NCBI GenBank assembly: GCA_036397555.1
Contig: DASWIS010000031.1
Span: 188,004-252,003, forward strand
DNA length: 64,000 nucleotides
Source: Candidatus Zixiibacteriota bacterium
GTDB lineage: Bacteria > Zixibacteria > MSB-5A5 > WJJR01
Direction of reading: 5' to 3'
Made by a program: the position numbers and the translations under genes. The notes beneath the pieces were generated by a model. That model had not been told where the DNA came from, did no database searches, and saw only the letters and a list, made by a program, of their open reading frames with translations. Below, piece after piece: positions 51,337 through 60,794 of this stretch; within the stretch, counting starts at the first letter, position 1; every line of letters starts with the position of its first letter.

Positions 51337-54177
51337 ATGCCCCCGACGCCGTTGATGCCCGCGACCATCAAATACAGACGGACCGAGTGGCGCACGACGT
51401 GGTGCATCCTCTGCGCACTGCTGTGGCTGATCCCCACGGCTGCCCGGGCGCAGTTTTATTTCGGCAAAAACAAAGTCCAGTACACCGAATTCGACTGGCG
51501 GGTTCTCGCCACCGAACATTTCGACATCTATTTCTATGAGGGCGAGCGCTGGCTGGCGGACGTGGCGGCCGAATCGGCCGAACGCTCCTACGACATCCTC
51601 GCCGACCGCTTCAACCACCACGTCGAAGAACGTGTCCCGCTGATTATCTATTCTTCGTCGCGATTCTTCGGTCAAACCAACATTATCCCGTCGCTGTTGC
51701 CGGAAAACGTCGGCGGCTTTACCGAATTCATGAAGGGGCGTGTCGTGCTCCCCTTCAACGGCTCCTATGCCGCCTTCCGCCATGTGCTGCAGCATGAACT
51801 GGTCCATGTGTTCACGATGTCAAAGCTGTCGGCGGTCGGACGCGCGCATCGCCGGTTGTCGACCCACGCCGCGCCGCTGTGGTTCACCGAAGGCCTCGCC
51901 GAATACTACTCGCGCCCGTGGCAGACCGACGCCGATATGGTGCTCAGCGACTTGGTCCTCTCCGGCCGTTTTCACGGATTGGAGCGCATGGGGCAGATCT
52001 ACGGCACGTACCTCATGTACAAAGAGGGCGAATCATTCTGCCATTTCATCGCCGAAGAGTACGGCGATGAATACCTGATCTACCTGTTGGACAATTGGTG
52101 GCGGGGTGAAAATTTCGAGGAAGTCGCCGCCATCACCTTCGGCCGCCCGCTTGAGAAAATCGGTCGCGAATGGGAATACTGGCTCAAGAAGAAATACTAC
52201 CCGACCATCGCCCAGTACGAACTCCCCGACCGCGTCTATATTAAGCGCACGCAGTCGGGATACAACGTCAAACCGGTGCCGATCCGGCTCAACGTCAACG
52301 GCGAGCTGGTGGACCGGATCGTTTTCAAGGGCAACCGCCTCGGCTACGGCGGCCTCTACATGACCAACCGCGAGAGCGCCCCCGCCGAATCGCATGTCGA
52401 AACGCTGCTGAAGGCCGGACGCTCTCCGCGCTTCGAGTCGCTCAATCTCTTAAACTCGTCGCTGGATGTCTCGCCCGACGGCGTGGTCCTGTTTTCTTCG
52501 TTGCGGCACGAACGCGAAGTGCTCTACACGATGGACGTGCGCACGCGCAAGATTCTCGACGAATACGATTTCGATTCGCTCTATGCCATCCAGTCGCCGT
52601 CGTTCGACGAGGACTGCCGGCGCATCGTCTTCTCCGGAGCGCGCAAAGACGGCATCTTCGACCTGTATCTCTTCGAGCCGGACTCCGACCGCCTGACCCG
52701 GTTGACCAACGACGTCTACCTCGACGCCGATCCGGTGTTCACGCCCGATGGTACACAGATCGTCTTCGCCTCCGACCGCGGACGACACGGCGAAGACGGC
52801 AAGCTCAACCTGTACCGCTGTGATTTGGCGACGCACGCGGTCACCGAGTTGTACACCGGGCCGTTCACTGCCCGCTCGCCGTCGTTTTCTCCCGATGGCG
52901 GAGCGATGGTGTTTACCTCGGACGCCAAGGGGCACGCCGACATCTATCGCCTGATCGGCCAGGGACGCATCGACCGGCTGACCAATCTGGCCACCGGCGT
53001 GTTCGATCCGCGATATCGCCCCGATGGGTCCGGGCTCGTCTTTGCCGCCTATCAGAACATGGGATTTCAGATTTACGAGATGGACTTGCCCGATACCGCA
53101 ACGGCCGAGTTTGTCGAGTTGGGGCAGAAGGAGTGGACCCCGCAATGGCAGCCGGTCGAAGGACAGGGTGAAGTGGCTGCGGGCGCCGTCGACTATCGCA
53201 AGAAGTTCTCGTTCGATTTGGCGCAGTCGGCGGTCTCGTTCGATGCCTTCTATGGGACGGTCGGCGGGTTCCAGACCGCGTTGACCGACATCCTCGGTGA
53301 TCATCAGTACTATTTCCTCGTCGCCAACAACGCCGGCAGCAAAGACGAGATTTTCGAAAGCTTCAGCGCTGCCGCCACCTATTTCAACCGTAAACGGCGT
53401 CTGAATTACGGCTACGGCCTGTTTCACTTGTCGACCCGCTACGATGATCGGATCGAAGGACCGATCAAGGAGCGCCAATACGGCGTCGCCGGGCACCTGG
53501 CGTACCCGGTCTCGAAGTATCGTCGGATTGAAACGTCGCTGTACGTGCGGCGCTCCGACCGCGACGTCCTCGTCGGTGAGCGTCGTCGCGGCGTCCTGGC
53601 CACGCCGTTTTTGTCGCTGGTACACGACAACTCGCTGTGGGACATCACCGGCCCCATCGACGGCTGGCGACTGATTCTCTCGGTCGGCGTCACCGGCGAT
53701 CTGACCAATTACCGCACGCTCAACCGGCTGGCCATCATCGATGCGCGCAAATACTTCCGTCTGGGCGCATACTCCGCCTTCGCCATGCGGTTTCTGTACC
53801 AAACCTCGACCGGCGACGAACCGCAACGGCGCTACTTCGGAGGCAGTTGGGACTTGCGCGGCTATCCACGTCGCGGCGAATACACGCGCAATGTCATGCT
53901 CATCTCCAATGAGCTGCGATTCCCGTTGATCGACGCACTCTTCGTCGGATTCCCGGTTGCGCAATTGGGATTTCAGGCGATACGCGGCGCGATATTCTTC
54001 GATGCCGGCAATGCCTGGGAGGACGACTTTGGTCGCATGAAGGGCTCCGTCGGCGCCGGCGCGCGCGTGGCGCTGGGATACTTTACTGCCTTGCGCTTCG
54101 ACTGGGCACGACGCACCGATTTTCGCAAACTGGAAGACAAGACCCGCTTCGAATTCTTCTTCGGCTGGAATTTCTGA
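51337..54177 (+). CDS. Exported fusion: HExxH metallopeptidase-like domain, TolB-like propeller, Omp85-like barrel
   Basis: 946 residues from ATG 51337 (ATG 51355 possible). Signal peptide with ARA site leaving Gln39. Residues about 40-300: gluzincin-like domain with zinc motif H153-E-L-V-H157 and the third ligand in FTEGLAEYYS (Glu185). Residues about 350-620: at least four PD40/TolB-type blades (SPSFDEDCRRIVFSG, DPVFTPDGTQIVFASD, SPSFSPDGGAMVFTSD, DPRYRPDGSGLVFAAY). The last about 300 residues are beta-rich and contain YFGGSWDLRGYPRRGEY and GAIFFDAGNAW, the hallmarks of the Omp85/surface-antigen barrel, ending in Phe (FFGWNF). So a periplasmic or surface peptidase-like part appears anchored by its own barrel. 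Function unknown. Confidence 0.88.
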   Translation: MPPTPLMPATIKYRRTEWRTTWCILCALLWLIPTAARAQFYFGKNKVQYTEFDWRVLATEHFDIYFYEGERWLADVAAESAERSYDILADRFNHHVEERVPLIIYSSSRFFGQTNIIPSLLPENVGGFTEFMKGRVVLPFNGSYAAFRHVLQHELVHVFTMSKLSAVGRAHRRLSTHAAPLWFTEGLAEYYSRPWQTDADMVLSDLVLSGRFHGLERMGQIYGTYLMYKEGESFCHFIAEEYGDEYLIYLLDNWWRGENFEEVAAITFGRPLEKIGREWEYWLKKKYYPTIAQYELPDRVYIKRTQSGYNVKPVPIRLNVNGELVDRIVFKGNRLGYGGLYMTNRESAPAESHVETLLKAGRSPRFESLNLLNSSLDVSPDGVVLFSSLRHEREVLYTMDVRTRKILDEYDFDSLYAIQSPSFDEDCRRIVFSGARKDGIFDLYLFEPDSDRLTRLTNDVYLDADPVFTPDGTQIVFASDRGRHGEDGKLNLYRCDLATHAVTELYTGPFTARSPSFSPDGGAMVFTSDAKGHADIYRLIGQGRIDRLTNLATGVFDPRYRPDGSGLVFAAYQNMGFQIYEMDLPDTATAEFVELGQKEWTPQWQPVEGQGEVAAGAVDYRKKFSFDLAQSAVSFDAFYGTVGGFQTALTDILGDHQYYFLVANNAGSKDEIFESFSAAATYFNRKRRLNYGYGLFHLSTRYDDRIEGPIKERQYGVAGHLAYPVSKYRRIETSLYVRRSDRDVLVGERRRGVLATPFLSLVHDNSLWDITGPIDGWRLILSVGVTGDLTNYRTLNRLAIIDARKYFRLGAYSAFAMRFLYQTSTGDEPQRRYFGGSWDLRGYPRRGEYTRNVMLISNELRFPLIDALFVGFPVAQLGFQAIRGAIFFDAGNAWEDDFGRMKGSVGAGARVALGYFTALRFDWARRTDFRKLEDKTRFEFFFGWNF

Positions 54178-54289
54178 TCCGCCACGCTGCCACACTCGGC
54201 TTTTGACTTTCTCGCTTCAGGATTGATCACGACATTGGATCCGCCTGAGCGTCCTTGCGGTGCAGGGACATTGTCACGCAGGAATCGTC

Positions 54290-55453
54290 ATGCCCGGAAT
54301 GATTCATCGCCGATTGGTGCTGCCCGCCGCAGCTCTCGTGACCTTGTGCGTCGCATCGTGCGCGACGACCAGCGGTCGCCTCGACTTTCCGCAGAAAACT
54401 CCCCATAGCTGGCCGACCGTCCGCTGCACGCCCGACAATCGCGGTGTCGCTGGCACCGCTCAGGCCGCGATCGACTCTCTCTGTTGGGAATCGAAGACCG
54501 GGGGAGAGGCCGCCTCCGAACCGACCGTATCGGACGGACGCCTGTATTTCTCCGGGCACGACCGCCGGCTGGAAGTCTTCGATGCCGAAAACGGCAATCG
54601 CGTGTTCCGGGAACGCTTCGATGGACCGGTCAGCGGTACTCTCGTGGGAAACGGCGCGATCACCTTCCTGACCGATCAGGTGGAACAGCGTGCCTTTACC
54701 TATGGATTCGGACCGGCCGGCCGACGCTTGTCATTCCCAATACCGCCGAGCGCCTGCGCGCCGCGACGGCTGACCGATTCCACACTGCTGGTCGCCGGAT
54801 TGCGTGGTATGCTGCAAAGCTGTGCCGCCGATGGCCGCGTCGTCTGGTCCCGGGAGACGGAGGGGCCGATCCTCAGCACTCCGGCCCTCGTCGATTCTAT
54901 CATCTATGCGGCGAGCGGGCGCACGGTGCTGGCGATCAACGCGCGCAACGGCACCGAAGTGTGGCAGCACCGTTCGACCGGGGCCGTCCGTGCCGCTCCC
55001 TCGGTGAAAGAACGTGTCTACTTCGGGTCGAGCGACTCGCTCGTTTACGCGCTCGATCCGCTGACCGGAGCAATGGTCTGGTTCGCATCGGTCGATGGCG
55101 CGGTGGCAACGACACCCGTCGCCGGGCCCGATCACGTCTATGTCGCCGTCAATGACGGCTCCGTCTATGCATTGCGCGCCGATGACGGCACGGAAATGTG
55201 GCGGCATGAAACCGGCGCAATCGCCAATCTCTCGCCAACATTGTCAGGTCATCGACTCTTGGTTGCGACGCGCGAGGGCCGCCTTCTGATGTTGGATGCG
55301 GTCTCCGGCATCATGGAACGCGAACAACGCCTGCGCGGACCGGCGACCGTTTCACCCGTCGTCGTGGGCGCCTGCGTATTTGTCGCCGATACCAAGCGGC
55401 GCTTGTACTGCTTTGGCCCCGGAAACTCCGCGTCGAATGCCCGAATCCCTTGA
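54290..55453 (+). CDS. PQQ-type propeller lipoprotein, BamB-like
   Basis: About 387 residues from ATG 54290, chosen because AGGA lies six bases upstream. Lipoprotein signal with lipobox VASC. The body repeats PQQ-like blades: LYFSGHDRRLEVFDAENGNRVF, IYAASGRTVLAINARNGTEVW, VYFGSSDSLVYALDPLTGAMVW, VYVAVNDGSVYALRADDGTEMW and LLVATREGRLLMLD, each with the A/LD..G..W ending. BamB, the Omp85-assembly lipoprotein, has the same architecture, and this gene sits right behind a barrel protein. Because PQQ propellers occur in many other proteins, the BamB role is a proposal. Confidence 0.8.
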   Translation: MPGMIHRRLVLPAAALVTLCVASCATTSGRLDFPQKTPHSWPTVRCTPDNRGVAGTAQAAIDSLCWESKTGGEAASEPTVSDGRLYFSGHDRRLEVFDAENGNRVFRERFDGPVSGTLVGNGAITFLTDQVEQRAFTYGFGPAGRRLSFPIPPSACAPRRLTDSTLLVAGLRGMLQSCAADGRVVWSRETEGPILSTPALVDSIIYAASGRTVLAINARNGTEVWQHRSTGAVRAAPSVKERVYFGSSDSLVYALDPLTGAMVWFASVDGAVATTPVAGPDHVYVAVNDGSVYALRADDGTEMWRHETGAIANLSPTLSGHRLLVATREGRLLMLDAVSGIMEREQRLRGPATVSPVVVGACVFVADTKRRLYCFGPGNSASNARIP

Positions 55454-55688
55454 CACGATCTGCCAACGTTCAGCCATTCAGGCATAAACAGGCAGTCACG
55501 ATACTGTCACTATGGCATTTTAATCTGCCAATATCGTATAAGCCGCATCAGGCCATAAAATCAAGTTGACTGTCATCTCGCTGTACCACATCTACTTATA
55601 CTGATATTGTACCAATTGGCACGTAGTCTGCTTAGAGCACGGTGGACTTGATTGGAGTCTCTCAACGATCAAAAGAGGAGGAGTCACA
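55454..55688 (+). other. 235-base AT-rich regulatory region upstream of hsp20
   Basis: Noticeably AT-rich, no gene. It contains a sigma-54-type promoter (separate entry), a TTGACT-N12-TACCAC pair at 55566-55589, and two near-identical motifs CAGGCATAAA (55479-55488) and CAGGCCATAAA (55549-55559) about 70 bases apart, which might be activator sites. No CIRCE element was found. Confidence 0.5.
55616..55632 (+). promoter_or_regulatory. Sigma-54-type promoter of hsp20
   Basis: TTGGCACG, four bases, CTGCT: this matches the consensus YTGGCACGRNNNTTGCW at nearly all positions, with the essential GG (55618-55619) and GC (55630-55631) separated by exactly ten bases. Start of transcription would be near 55643, 46 bases before the hsp20 ATG. 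Confidence 0.65.
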
Positions 55689-56135
55689 ATGTCACTCGTC
55701 AAGTATCAACGCTCCAATGGGATGGCGCCGCTCGCCTCCGTCGTCAACCGGCTCTTCGACGACTTCCTGCCCGGCGTGTGGTCCGACAGCGAGTCCGGCA
55801 CCTTCCGGTTCCGCCCGTCGGTCGATGTGATCGAGGAGAATGATCACATCGCAATCAAGGCTGACATGCCCGGCATGGATCGCAAGGACATCAAGGTCAC
55901 GGTCGCCGATGGTGTACTGACCATCGAGGGGAGCCGTTCGGAAACCCGCGAGGAGAAGAAGGATTCCTACGCCCGCACCGAGCGTTTCATGGGGACATTC
56001 TGTCGCAGCTTCAACCTGCCGCGTTGGGCCGATGGCTCGCGCATCAACGCCGACTACAAAAACGGCGTCCTCACAGTGACGGTGCCGAAGCTGGAATCGG
56101 CGCGTCCCAAAGAAATCGAGGTGAAGGTCAGCTGA
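55689..56135 (+). CDS. Small heat shock protein, Hsp20/alpha-crystallin family
   Basis: 148 residues, preceded by a strong Shine-Dalgarno (GAGGAGGAG, seven bases before ATG). The alpha-crystallin domain runs from FRPSVDVIEENDHIAIKADM to VTVPKLE, with DMPGMDRKDIKVTVADGVLTI and the C-terminal NGVLTVTVPK typical of the family; the short tail lacks a clear I-x-I motif (KEIEVKV). It holds unfolding proteins for refolding by ClpB, whose gene is 600 bases downstream. A GC-rich hairpin follows the gene. Confidence 0.94.
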   Translation: MSLVKYQRSNGMAPLASVVNRLFDDFLPGVWSDSESGTFRFRPSVDVIEENDHIAIKADMPGMDRKDIKVTVADGVLTIEGSRSETREEKKDSYARTERFMGTFCRSFNLPRWADGSRINADYKNGVLTVTVPKLESARPKEIEVKVS

Positions 56136-56165
56136 CCGCCGGCCATCACACGATGACGGCATCGC

Positions 56166-56196
56166 GACGGCCCCGCGCAGAGTTCGCGGGGCCGTC
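56166..56196 (+). terminator. Strong GC-rich hairpin after hsp20
   Basis: Perfect 12-base-pair stem GACGGCCCCGCG (56166-56177) with complement at 56185-56196 and loop CAGAGTT, 30 bases after the hsp20 stop. There is no U-run, so it may be a pausing or mRNA-stabilising 3' element rather than a full intrinsic terminator. Confidence 0.55.
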
Positions 56197-56327
56197 CGCC
56201 TTGATGCACGTCCTGAAGTCGGAGCATTCGGGTATCAGATTCCGTTTCCGCCAGCGCAAGTACGGGAGCATATTGAGCCGGGCAGATGTTCTTCCGAACA
56301 CAGGGATTGCCAAGGGCCCAACGCACG

Positions 56328-56618
56328 ATGCCGACATACGAGTACCGCTGCCGCGCCTGCGGCCACGAATTCGAGGCCGTTCAGCCGATCACCGACGAGC
56401 CGGTTCGCCTGTGCCCGCAGTGTGGCAAAGAACAGGTCGAACGCCTCATCTCACCCGGCGCGGGGCTGCTCTTCAAAGGGTCCGGCTTCTACATCACCGA
56501 CTATCGCTCCGAGTCCTACAAGAAGTCCGCCGACGCAGAAAAGCCGAAGCCCCCCAAGCCGAAGTCGGAATCCAAGACCGACCCCAAGCCAACGGGCGGC
56601 TCGAAAAGCTCCGACTAA
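56328..56618 (+). CDS. FmdB family zinc ribbon protein
   Basis: 96 residues from ATG 56328. Starts MPTYEYRCRACGHEFEAVQ, the invariant FmdB beginning, with CxxC at residues 8-11 and a second pair in RLCPQCGKEQVERL. After GAGLLFKGSGFYITDYRS comes a Lys-, Pro- and Ser-rich low-complexity tail. These small predicted regulatory proteins have no established function; the family often lies near chaperone or housekeeping genes. Confidence 0.9.
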   Translation: MPTYEYRCRACGHEFEAVQPITDEPVRLCPQCGKEQVERLISPGAGLLFKGSGFYITDYRSESYKKSADAEKPKPPKPKSESKTDPKPTGGSKSSD

Positions 56619-56732
56619 ACTGTATCCGACGATCTGGCGATTTAAGGCCGATCACAGCAGTGCGACCGTTGCGGCATTCGTCGGCCCGCTGCAATCTCGG
56701 CAAAATGAGATCCCTGAGGAAGGATGTGATGA

Positions 56733-59420
56733 GTGGTGGCACCATTCGACAAGTGGACTGACAACTCAAAGATCGTGCTCCAATCGATGCTGGAGTCCGC
56801 GGAGAGCGCCGGCAACGCGGAATTAACGCCGGTTCACCTGCTGCAGGCGTTGATTCGCCAGGAGGCGATGACGCGTGCCGTCCTGCAGCAAGCCGCCATC
56901 GACGCCGCCGCATTGGAACATGAATTGTCCCAGGCGGCGAACCGCCTGCCCACGGTCCAGGGCGGCGGCCAGCCGCAGATATCGCCCGCGCTGGCGGCAA
57001 TCTTTGCCGCCGCGCAGAATCGCGCCGAACGTGCCGGTCACGAGTATGTCACCGCTGCGCACCTGCTCTGGGCGGCCTTCGATAAACCCGACGGCACACT
57101 GCGAACGATCTTTTCACGAATCGCGCTCGACACCCGGCGCGTGATCGCCGCGCTCGAAGAATTGCTCGCACAGAGAGGAGCTGGCACCGTGGGGGCGGAA
57201 AACCGCGCGATGGCGTTGGAACGTTTCGGACGCGACCTCACCGCGCTCGCCTGTGCCGGTGAACTGGACCCCGTCATCGGCCGGGATGAAGAAATTCGCC
57301 GGGTGATGAAAGTCCTCTCGCGCCGTACCAAAAACAACCCGGTCCTCATCGGCGAACCGGGAGTCGGCAAGACCGCGGTCGCCGAAGGACTCGCACTCAA
57401 GATCGCGCGCGGAGATGTCCCGGAGTCATTGAAGAACCGTCGCGTGATCGCGCTCGACCTGGGGGCTTTGGTCGCCGGCTCGAAGTTTCGCGGCGAATTC
57501 GAGGAACGTCTCAAAGGCGTGCTCGCCGAAGTCGAGGAGTCGGCGGGGAATGTCATCCTCTTCATCGACGAACTGCACACCGTCGTCGGCGCCGGTTCGG
57601 CCGAAGGCAGTGTTGATGCCGCCAATCTGCTCAAGCCCGCGCTGGCACGTGGACGCCTCCGCTGCATCGGCGCGACCACACTGACCGAATACCGCAAGCA
57701 CATCGAAAAGGATGCCGCGCTCGAACGGCGATTCCAGCCCGTGATGATCCACGAACCGTCGATCCACGAGACAATCTCCATTCTGCGAGGATTGAAGGAA
57801 CGCTACGAACTGCACCACGGCATTCGCATTCAGGATGCCGCCTTGGTGGCTGCGGCGACGCTTTCCGAGCGCTACATCGCTGACCGCCGGCTACCCGACA
57901 AAGCCATCGACTTAATCGATGAAGCCGCCGCCGATCTGCGCATGCAGATCGACTCCCGGCCGACCGAACTCGACCGTCTTGATCATCAGATCGCGCAACT
58001 GGAAATCGAACGCGAGGCCGTACGCCACGAGAAAGACGCCGCCGACCGTCTCAAGCCGATCGCCGAAAGAATCGAACGGCTCTCCTCCGAACGCGCCACG
58101 CTCGAAGCGCGCTGGAATGCCGAGAAGGACGCGGTCGCACGCATTCGCGAAGCGACCAAACGCATGGAAGAAGCCCGGCAGCGCATGGACGAGTCCACAC
58201 GCGCGGGCAACTACGAGTCCGCCGCGCGCATCCGTTATCAGGATATTCCCGAACTGGAACGGTTAATCAAGATCGAGAACATCAAGCTCAAGGAGCAGCA
58301 GCAAGAACAGCGCCTGCTCAAAGAAGAAGTCGATCCCGATGACATCGCCGCCATCGTCGCGCGCTGGACCGGGATTCCGGTCGAACGGCTCTCGACCGGC
58401 GAAGCGGAGCGTCTCATTCGTCTTGAAAAGGAACTGTCCGCCCGCGTCGTCGGACAGGATGACGCAGTGGCCGCAGTTGCCGGTGTGGTGCGCGCATCAC
58501 GCGCCGGGCTGGGCGAACCGCACCGTCCGCGCGGCTCGTTCATCTTCCTGGGACCGACCGGAGTGGGGAAGACGGAATTGGCGCGAACACTGGCGGCAAC
58601 GCTCTTCGGCACCGATCACGCGATCATCCGCATCGACATGTCGGAGTATTCCGAAAAGCACTCGGTCTCGCGTCTGGTCGGTGCGCCGCCGGGATATGTC
58701 GGCTATGATGAAGGAGGCCAACTGACCGAAGCCGTGCGACGCCGTCCGTATTCGGTCGTGCTCTTCGATGAACTGGAGAAGGCGCATCCCGAAGTCTTCA
58801 ACATCCTGTTGCAGGTCCTCGATGATGGCCGTCTGACCGACAACAAGGGCCGGACCGTGTCGTTTGAGAACACGATCCTCATCATGACCTCCAACCTTGG
58901 CGCCGATGCCATTGTGCGCGCCTCAACCGATTCAGTGACGGAGGTGCAGCGCCGCGATGCGATCCGCGCGGGCGCTCTCGAAGCTCTGCTCATGTCGGTG
59001 CGGCCCGAGTTTCTCAATCGCATCGACGAAATCATTGTCTTCGAACCGCTCGGACCCGAAGCGATCCGGCAGATTGTCGATCTGCAGTTCGCGCATTTGC
59101 AGGAACGGCTCGCCGAGCAGAATATCACCGCCTCGCTGACCGAAGCCGCCCGTACGGCCCTCGCCGAACGCGGCTACGACCCGATCTACGGCGCCCGCCC
59201 GCTGCGACGTCTGATCCAGAAGGAGCTCGCGCACAAACTGGCCGCCGAAATCCTGAAAGCGAACGTCCGCTCCGGCGACACGATCACGATCGCTCACGAC
59301 GGCGGCGGTTTCACATTCACGGTTGCCAAACGAACGACTCCGGACATCGGGGTGTCTTCCGATTCCGCGACTTCGTCCTATGAAATCGGCGACGCTGAAC
59401 TGGTGGAAGAGTCGGCGTAG
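56733..59420 (+). CDS. clpB: ClpB disaggregase
   Basis: 895 residues from GTG 56733, chosen for the GAGGAAGGA ribosome binding site eight bases upstream. ClpB is an AAA+ hexamer that threads aggregated proteins with DnaK and small heat shock proteins. Order: N-domain with two repeats (1-150), first AAA+ domain with Walker A GEPGVGKT (207-214) and Walker [10 protein letters not shown], the long coiled-coil middle domain (about 410-530; [19 protein letters not shown]), second AAA+ domain with [11 protein letters not shown] and [13 protein letters not shown], and the pore segment GYVGYDEGG. The middle domain separates ClpB from ClpA. A terminator follows 107 bases after the stop. Confidence 0.97.
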   Translation: MVAPFDKWTDNSKIVLQSMLESAESAGNAELTPVHLLQALIRQEAMTRAVLQQAAIDAAALEHELSQAANRLPTVQGGGQPQISPALAAIFAAAQNRAERAGHEYVTAAHLLWAAFDKPDGTLRTIFSRIALDTRRVIAALEELLAQRGAGTVGAENRAMALERFGRDLTALACAGELDPVIGRDEEIRRVMKVLSRRTKNNPVLIGEPGVGKTAVAEGLALKIARGDVPESLKNRRVIALDLGALVAGSKFRGEFEERLKGVLAEVEESAGNVILFIDELHTVVGAGSAEGSVDAANLLKPALARGRLRCIGATTLTEYRKHIEKDAALERRFQPVMIHEPSIHETISILRGLKERYELHHGIRIQDAALVAAATLSERYIADRRLPDKAIDLIDEAAADLRMQIDSRPTELDRLDHQIAQLEIEREAVRHEKDAADRLKPIAERIERLSSERATLEARWNAEKDAVARIREATKRMEEARQRMDESTRAGNYESAARIRYQDIPELERLIKIENIKLKEQQQEQRLLKEEVDPDDIAAIVARWTGIPVERLSTGEAERLIRLEKELSARVVGQDDAVAAVAGVVRASRAGLGEPHRPRGSFIFLGPTGVGKTELARTLAATLFGTDHAIIRIDMSEYSEKHSVSRLVGAPPGYVGYDEGGQLTEAVRRRPYSVVLFDELEKAHPEVFNILLQVLDDGRLTDNKGRTVSFENTILIMTSNLGADAIVRASTDSVTEVQRRDAIRAGALEALLMSVRPEFLNRIDEIIVFEPLGPEAIRQIVDLQFAHLQERLAEQNITASLTEAARTALAERGYDPIYGARPLRRLIQKELAHKLAAEILKANVRSGDTITIAHDGGGFTFTVAKRTTPDIGVSSDSATSSYEIGDAELVEESA

Positions 59421-59714
59421 ATTCTGTCGGGAACGGTGAGCCGTGCCGTACCCCTACGGTTGGACCGTGTGCACCTTTCCCTCGCGCCTCGAAGGAGTAA
59501 GTTCAGCAGCTTGAACTCAGAGAGTGCGGGCCAGGCGTCCTCGCCTGGCCCGGTTTTCCCCGAACGCGAATCCCATCGTGCCGCGGCGGCAGGTCGCCGA
59601 TCGCAGTTTGTGAAATAGACATCTCGACACAATTGGGGCGTTGATCACCACCGCCGAGCAGCCGATCTTGCCGCCGACCGTTCGACTGATCAACGGCGAG
59701 GCAGGACAAGACCG
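59421..59714 (+). other. 294-base gap between clpB and the ACR3 gene
   Basis: Holds the clpB terminator (59527-59557) and, further on, an inverted repeat TTGTG (59608-59612) with CAACA-type partner CACAA (59628-59632) in an AT-richer stretch that could be a regulator site for the transporter. No ArsR-type gene and no confident promoter were found. Confidence 0.5.
59527..59557 (+). terminator. Intrinsic terminator after clpB
   Basis: Perfect 11-base-pair stem CGGGCCAGGCG (59527-59537), loop TCCT, complement 59542-59552, followed by GTTTT. Clear factor-independent terminator for clpB. Confidence 0.85.
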
Positions 59715-60794
59715 ATGTCGGCAGCAACCAGGAAACTCAATCCATTCGAGCGGTACCTGACGATTTGGGTCCTGTTGTGCATGGCGGTCGGAGTCGCAGC
59801 GGGACGGTGGTTTCCCGATGTGCTGGACACGTTGCGCGCATGGGAATTTGGTGAAGGGAGCCAGGTCAATGTCCCGATCGCGATTTTGATCTGGCTGATG
59901 ATCATCCCCATGATGATGAAGGTCGACTTTGCCTCAATCCGCAATGTCGGCCGTCGTCCCAAGGGACTGCTGGTCACGCTCTTCGTCAACTGGCTGGTCA
60001 AGCCGTTCTCCATGGCGCTGATCGGCTGGGTCTTCTTCCGACACGTGTTCTCCGCATGGATTGCTCCGGCCGACGCGGACCAGTACATCGCCGGAGTGAT
60101 CATTCTCGCCGCCGCGCCCTGCACCGCGATGGTCTTCGTGTGGAGCTACCTCACCGAGGGCGACCCCGCTTACACGCTTGTGCAGGTTTCGGTCAACGAC
60201 CTGATCATGCTGCTTCTCTTCGCGCCGATTGTCCGTCTGCTCGTTCGGAGCGCCTCCAACCTGACCGTGCCGTTTGCGGTGCTGGTGTATTCCGTCATTG
60301 CATTCATCGTCATCCCGTTAAGCATCGGCGTCGTCCTGCGGCTGTGGCTGATTCGTCGTCGCGGACGACCGTGGTTTGAGAATTCCCTCCTGCCGCGTTT
60401 CGCCCCAATCACCATGGCCGCATTGCTCAGCACGCTGGTATTGATCTTCGCTTTTCAATCGGGAAACATCACGGGACGCTCTTTCCATGTCATTCTGATC
60501 GCAATCCCGATCCTGATTCAGGTGTATTTCAATTCCTCGTTGGCGTATGCGTTGATGCGCTGGGTGAAAGCGGAACACTCCGTGGCGGCCCCCGGCGCCC
60601 TCATCGGCGCCAGCAACTTCTTCGAGCTGGCGGTCGCGACCGCGATTGCCCTCTTCGGCCCCGAATCCGGGGCGGCGTTGGCGACCGTCGTCGGTGTTCT
60701 CGTCGAAGTCCCGGTTATGCTGTCGGTCTGTAGCATTTGCAATCGTACCCGACATTGGTTTACAGATACCACCGCCGCCAACGCCGTGTCGTAG
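59715..60794 (+). CDS. ACR3 family arsenite efflux transporter
   Basis: 359 residues with about ten transmembrane helices. ACR3 carriers expel arsenite (or antimonite) using the proton gradient. Family segments: WVLLCMAVGVAAGRWFP, IAILIWLMIIPMMMKVDF, KPFSMALIGWVFF, the conserved Cys in AAAPCTAMVFVWSYLT (fourth helix, required for transport), NDLIMLLLFAPIV, and GASNFFELAVATAI with its conserved Glu. No arsR, arsC or other ars gene is next to it, so the gene is an isolated resistance gene. Confidence 0.93.
   Translation: MSAATRKLNPFERYLTIWVLLCMAVGVAAGRWFPDVLDTLRAWEFGEGSQVNVPIAILIWLMIIPMMMKVDFASIRNVGRRPKGLLVTLFVNWLVKPFSMALIGWVFFRHVFSAWIAPADADQYIAGVIILAAAPCTAMVFVWSYLTEGDPAYTLVQVSVNDLIMLLLFAPIVRLLVRSASNLTVPFAVLVYSVIAFIVIPLSIGVVLRLWLIRRRGRPWFENSLLPRFAPITMAALLSTLVLIFAFQSGNITGRSFHVILIAIPILIQVYFNSSLAYALMRWVKAEHSVAAPGALIGASNFFELAVATAIALFGPESGAALATVVGVLVEVPVMLSVCSICNRTRHWFTDTTAANAVS

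Noticed and set aside
52450..54195. Antisense open frame of about 580 codons
   Set aside because: It lies wholly opposite the peptidase-propeller-barrel gene, has the composition of a GC-rich antisense shadow and no recognisable domain.
55454..55688. CIRCE (HrcA operator) or ROSE-type element before hsp20
   Set aside because: No TTAGCACTC-type inverted repeat and no stem covering the GAGGAGGAG ribosome binding site were found.
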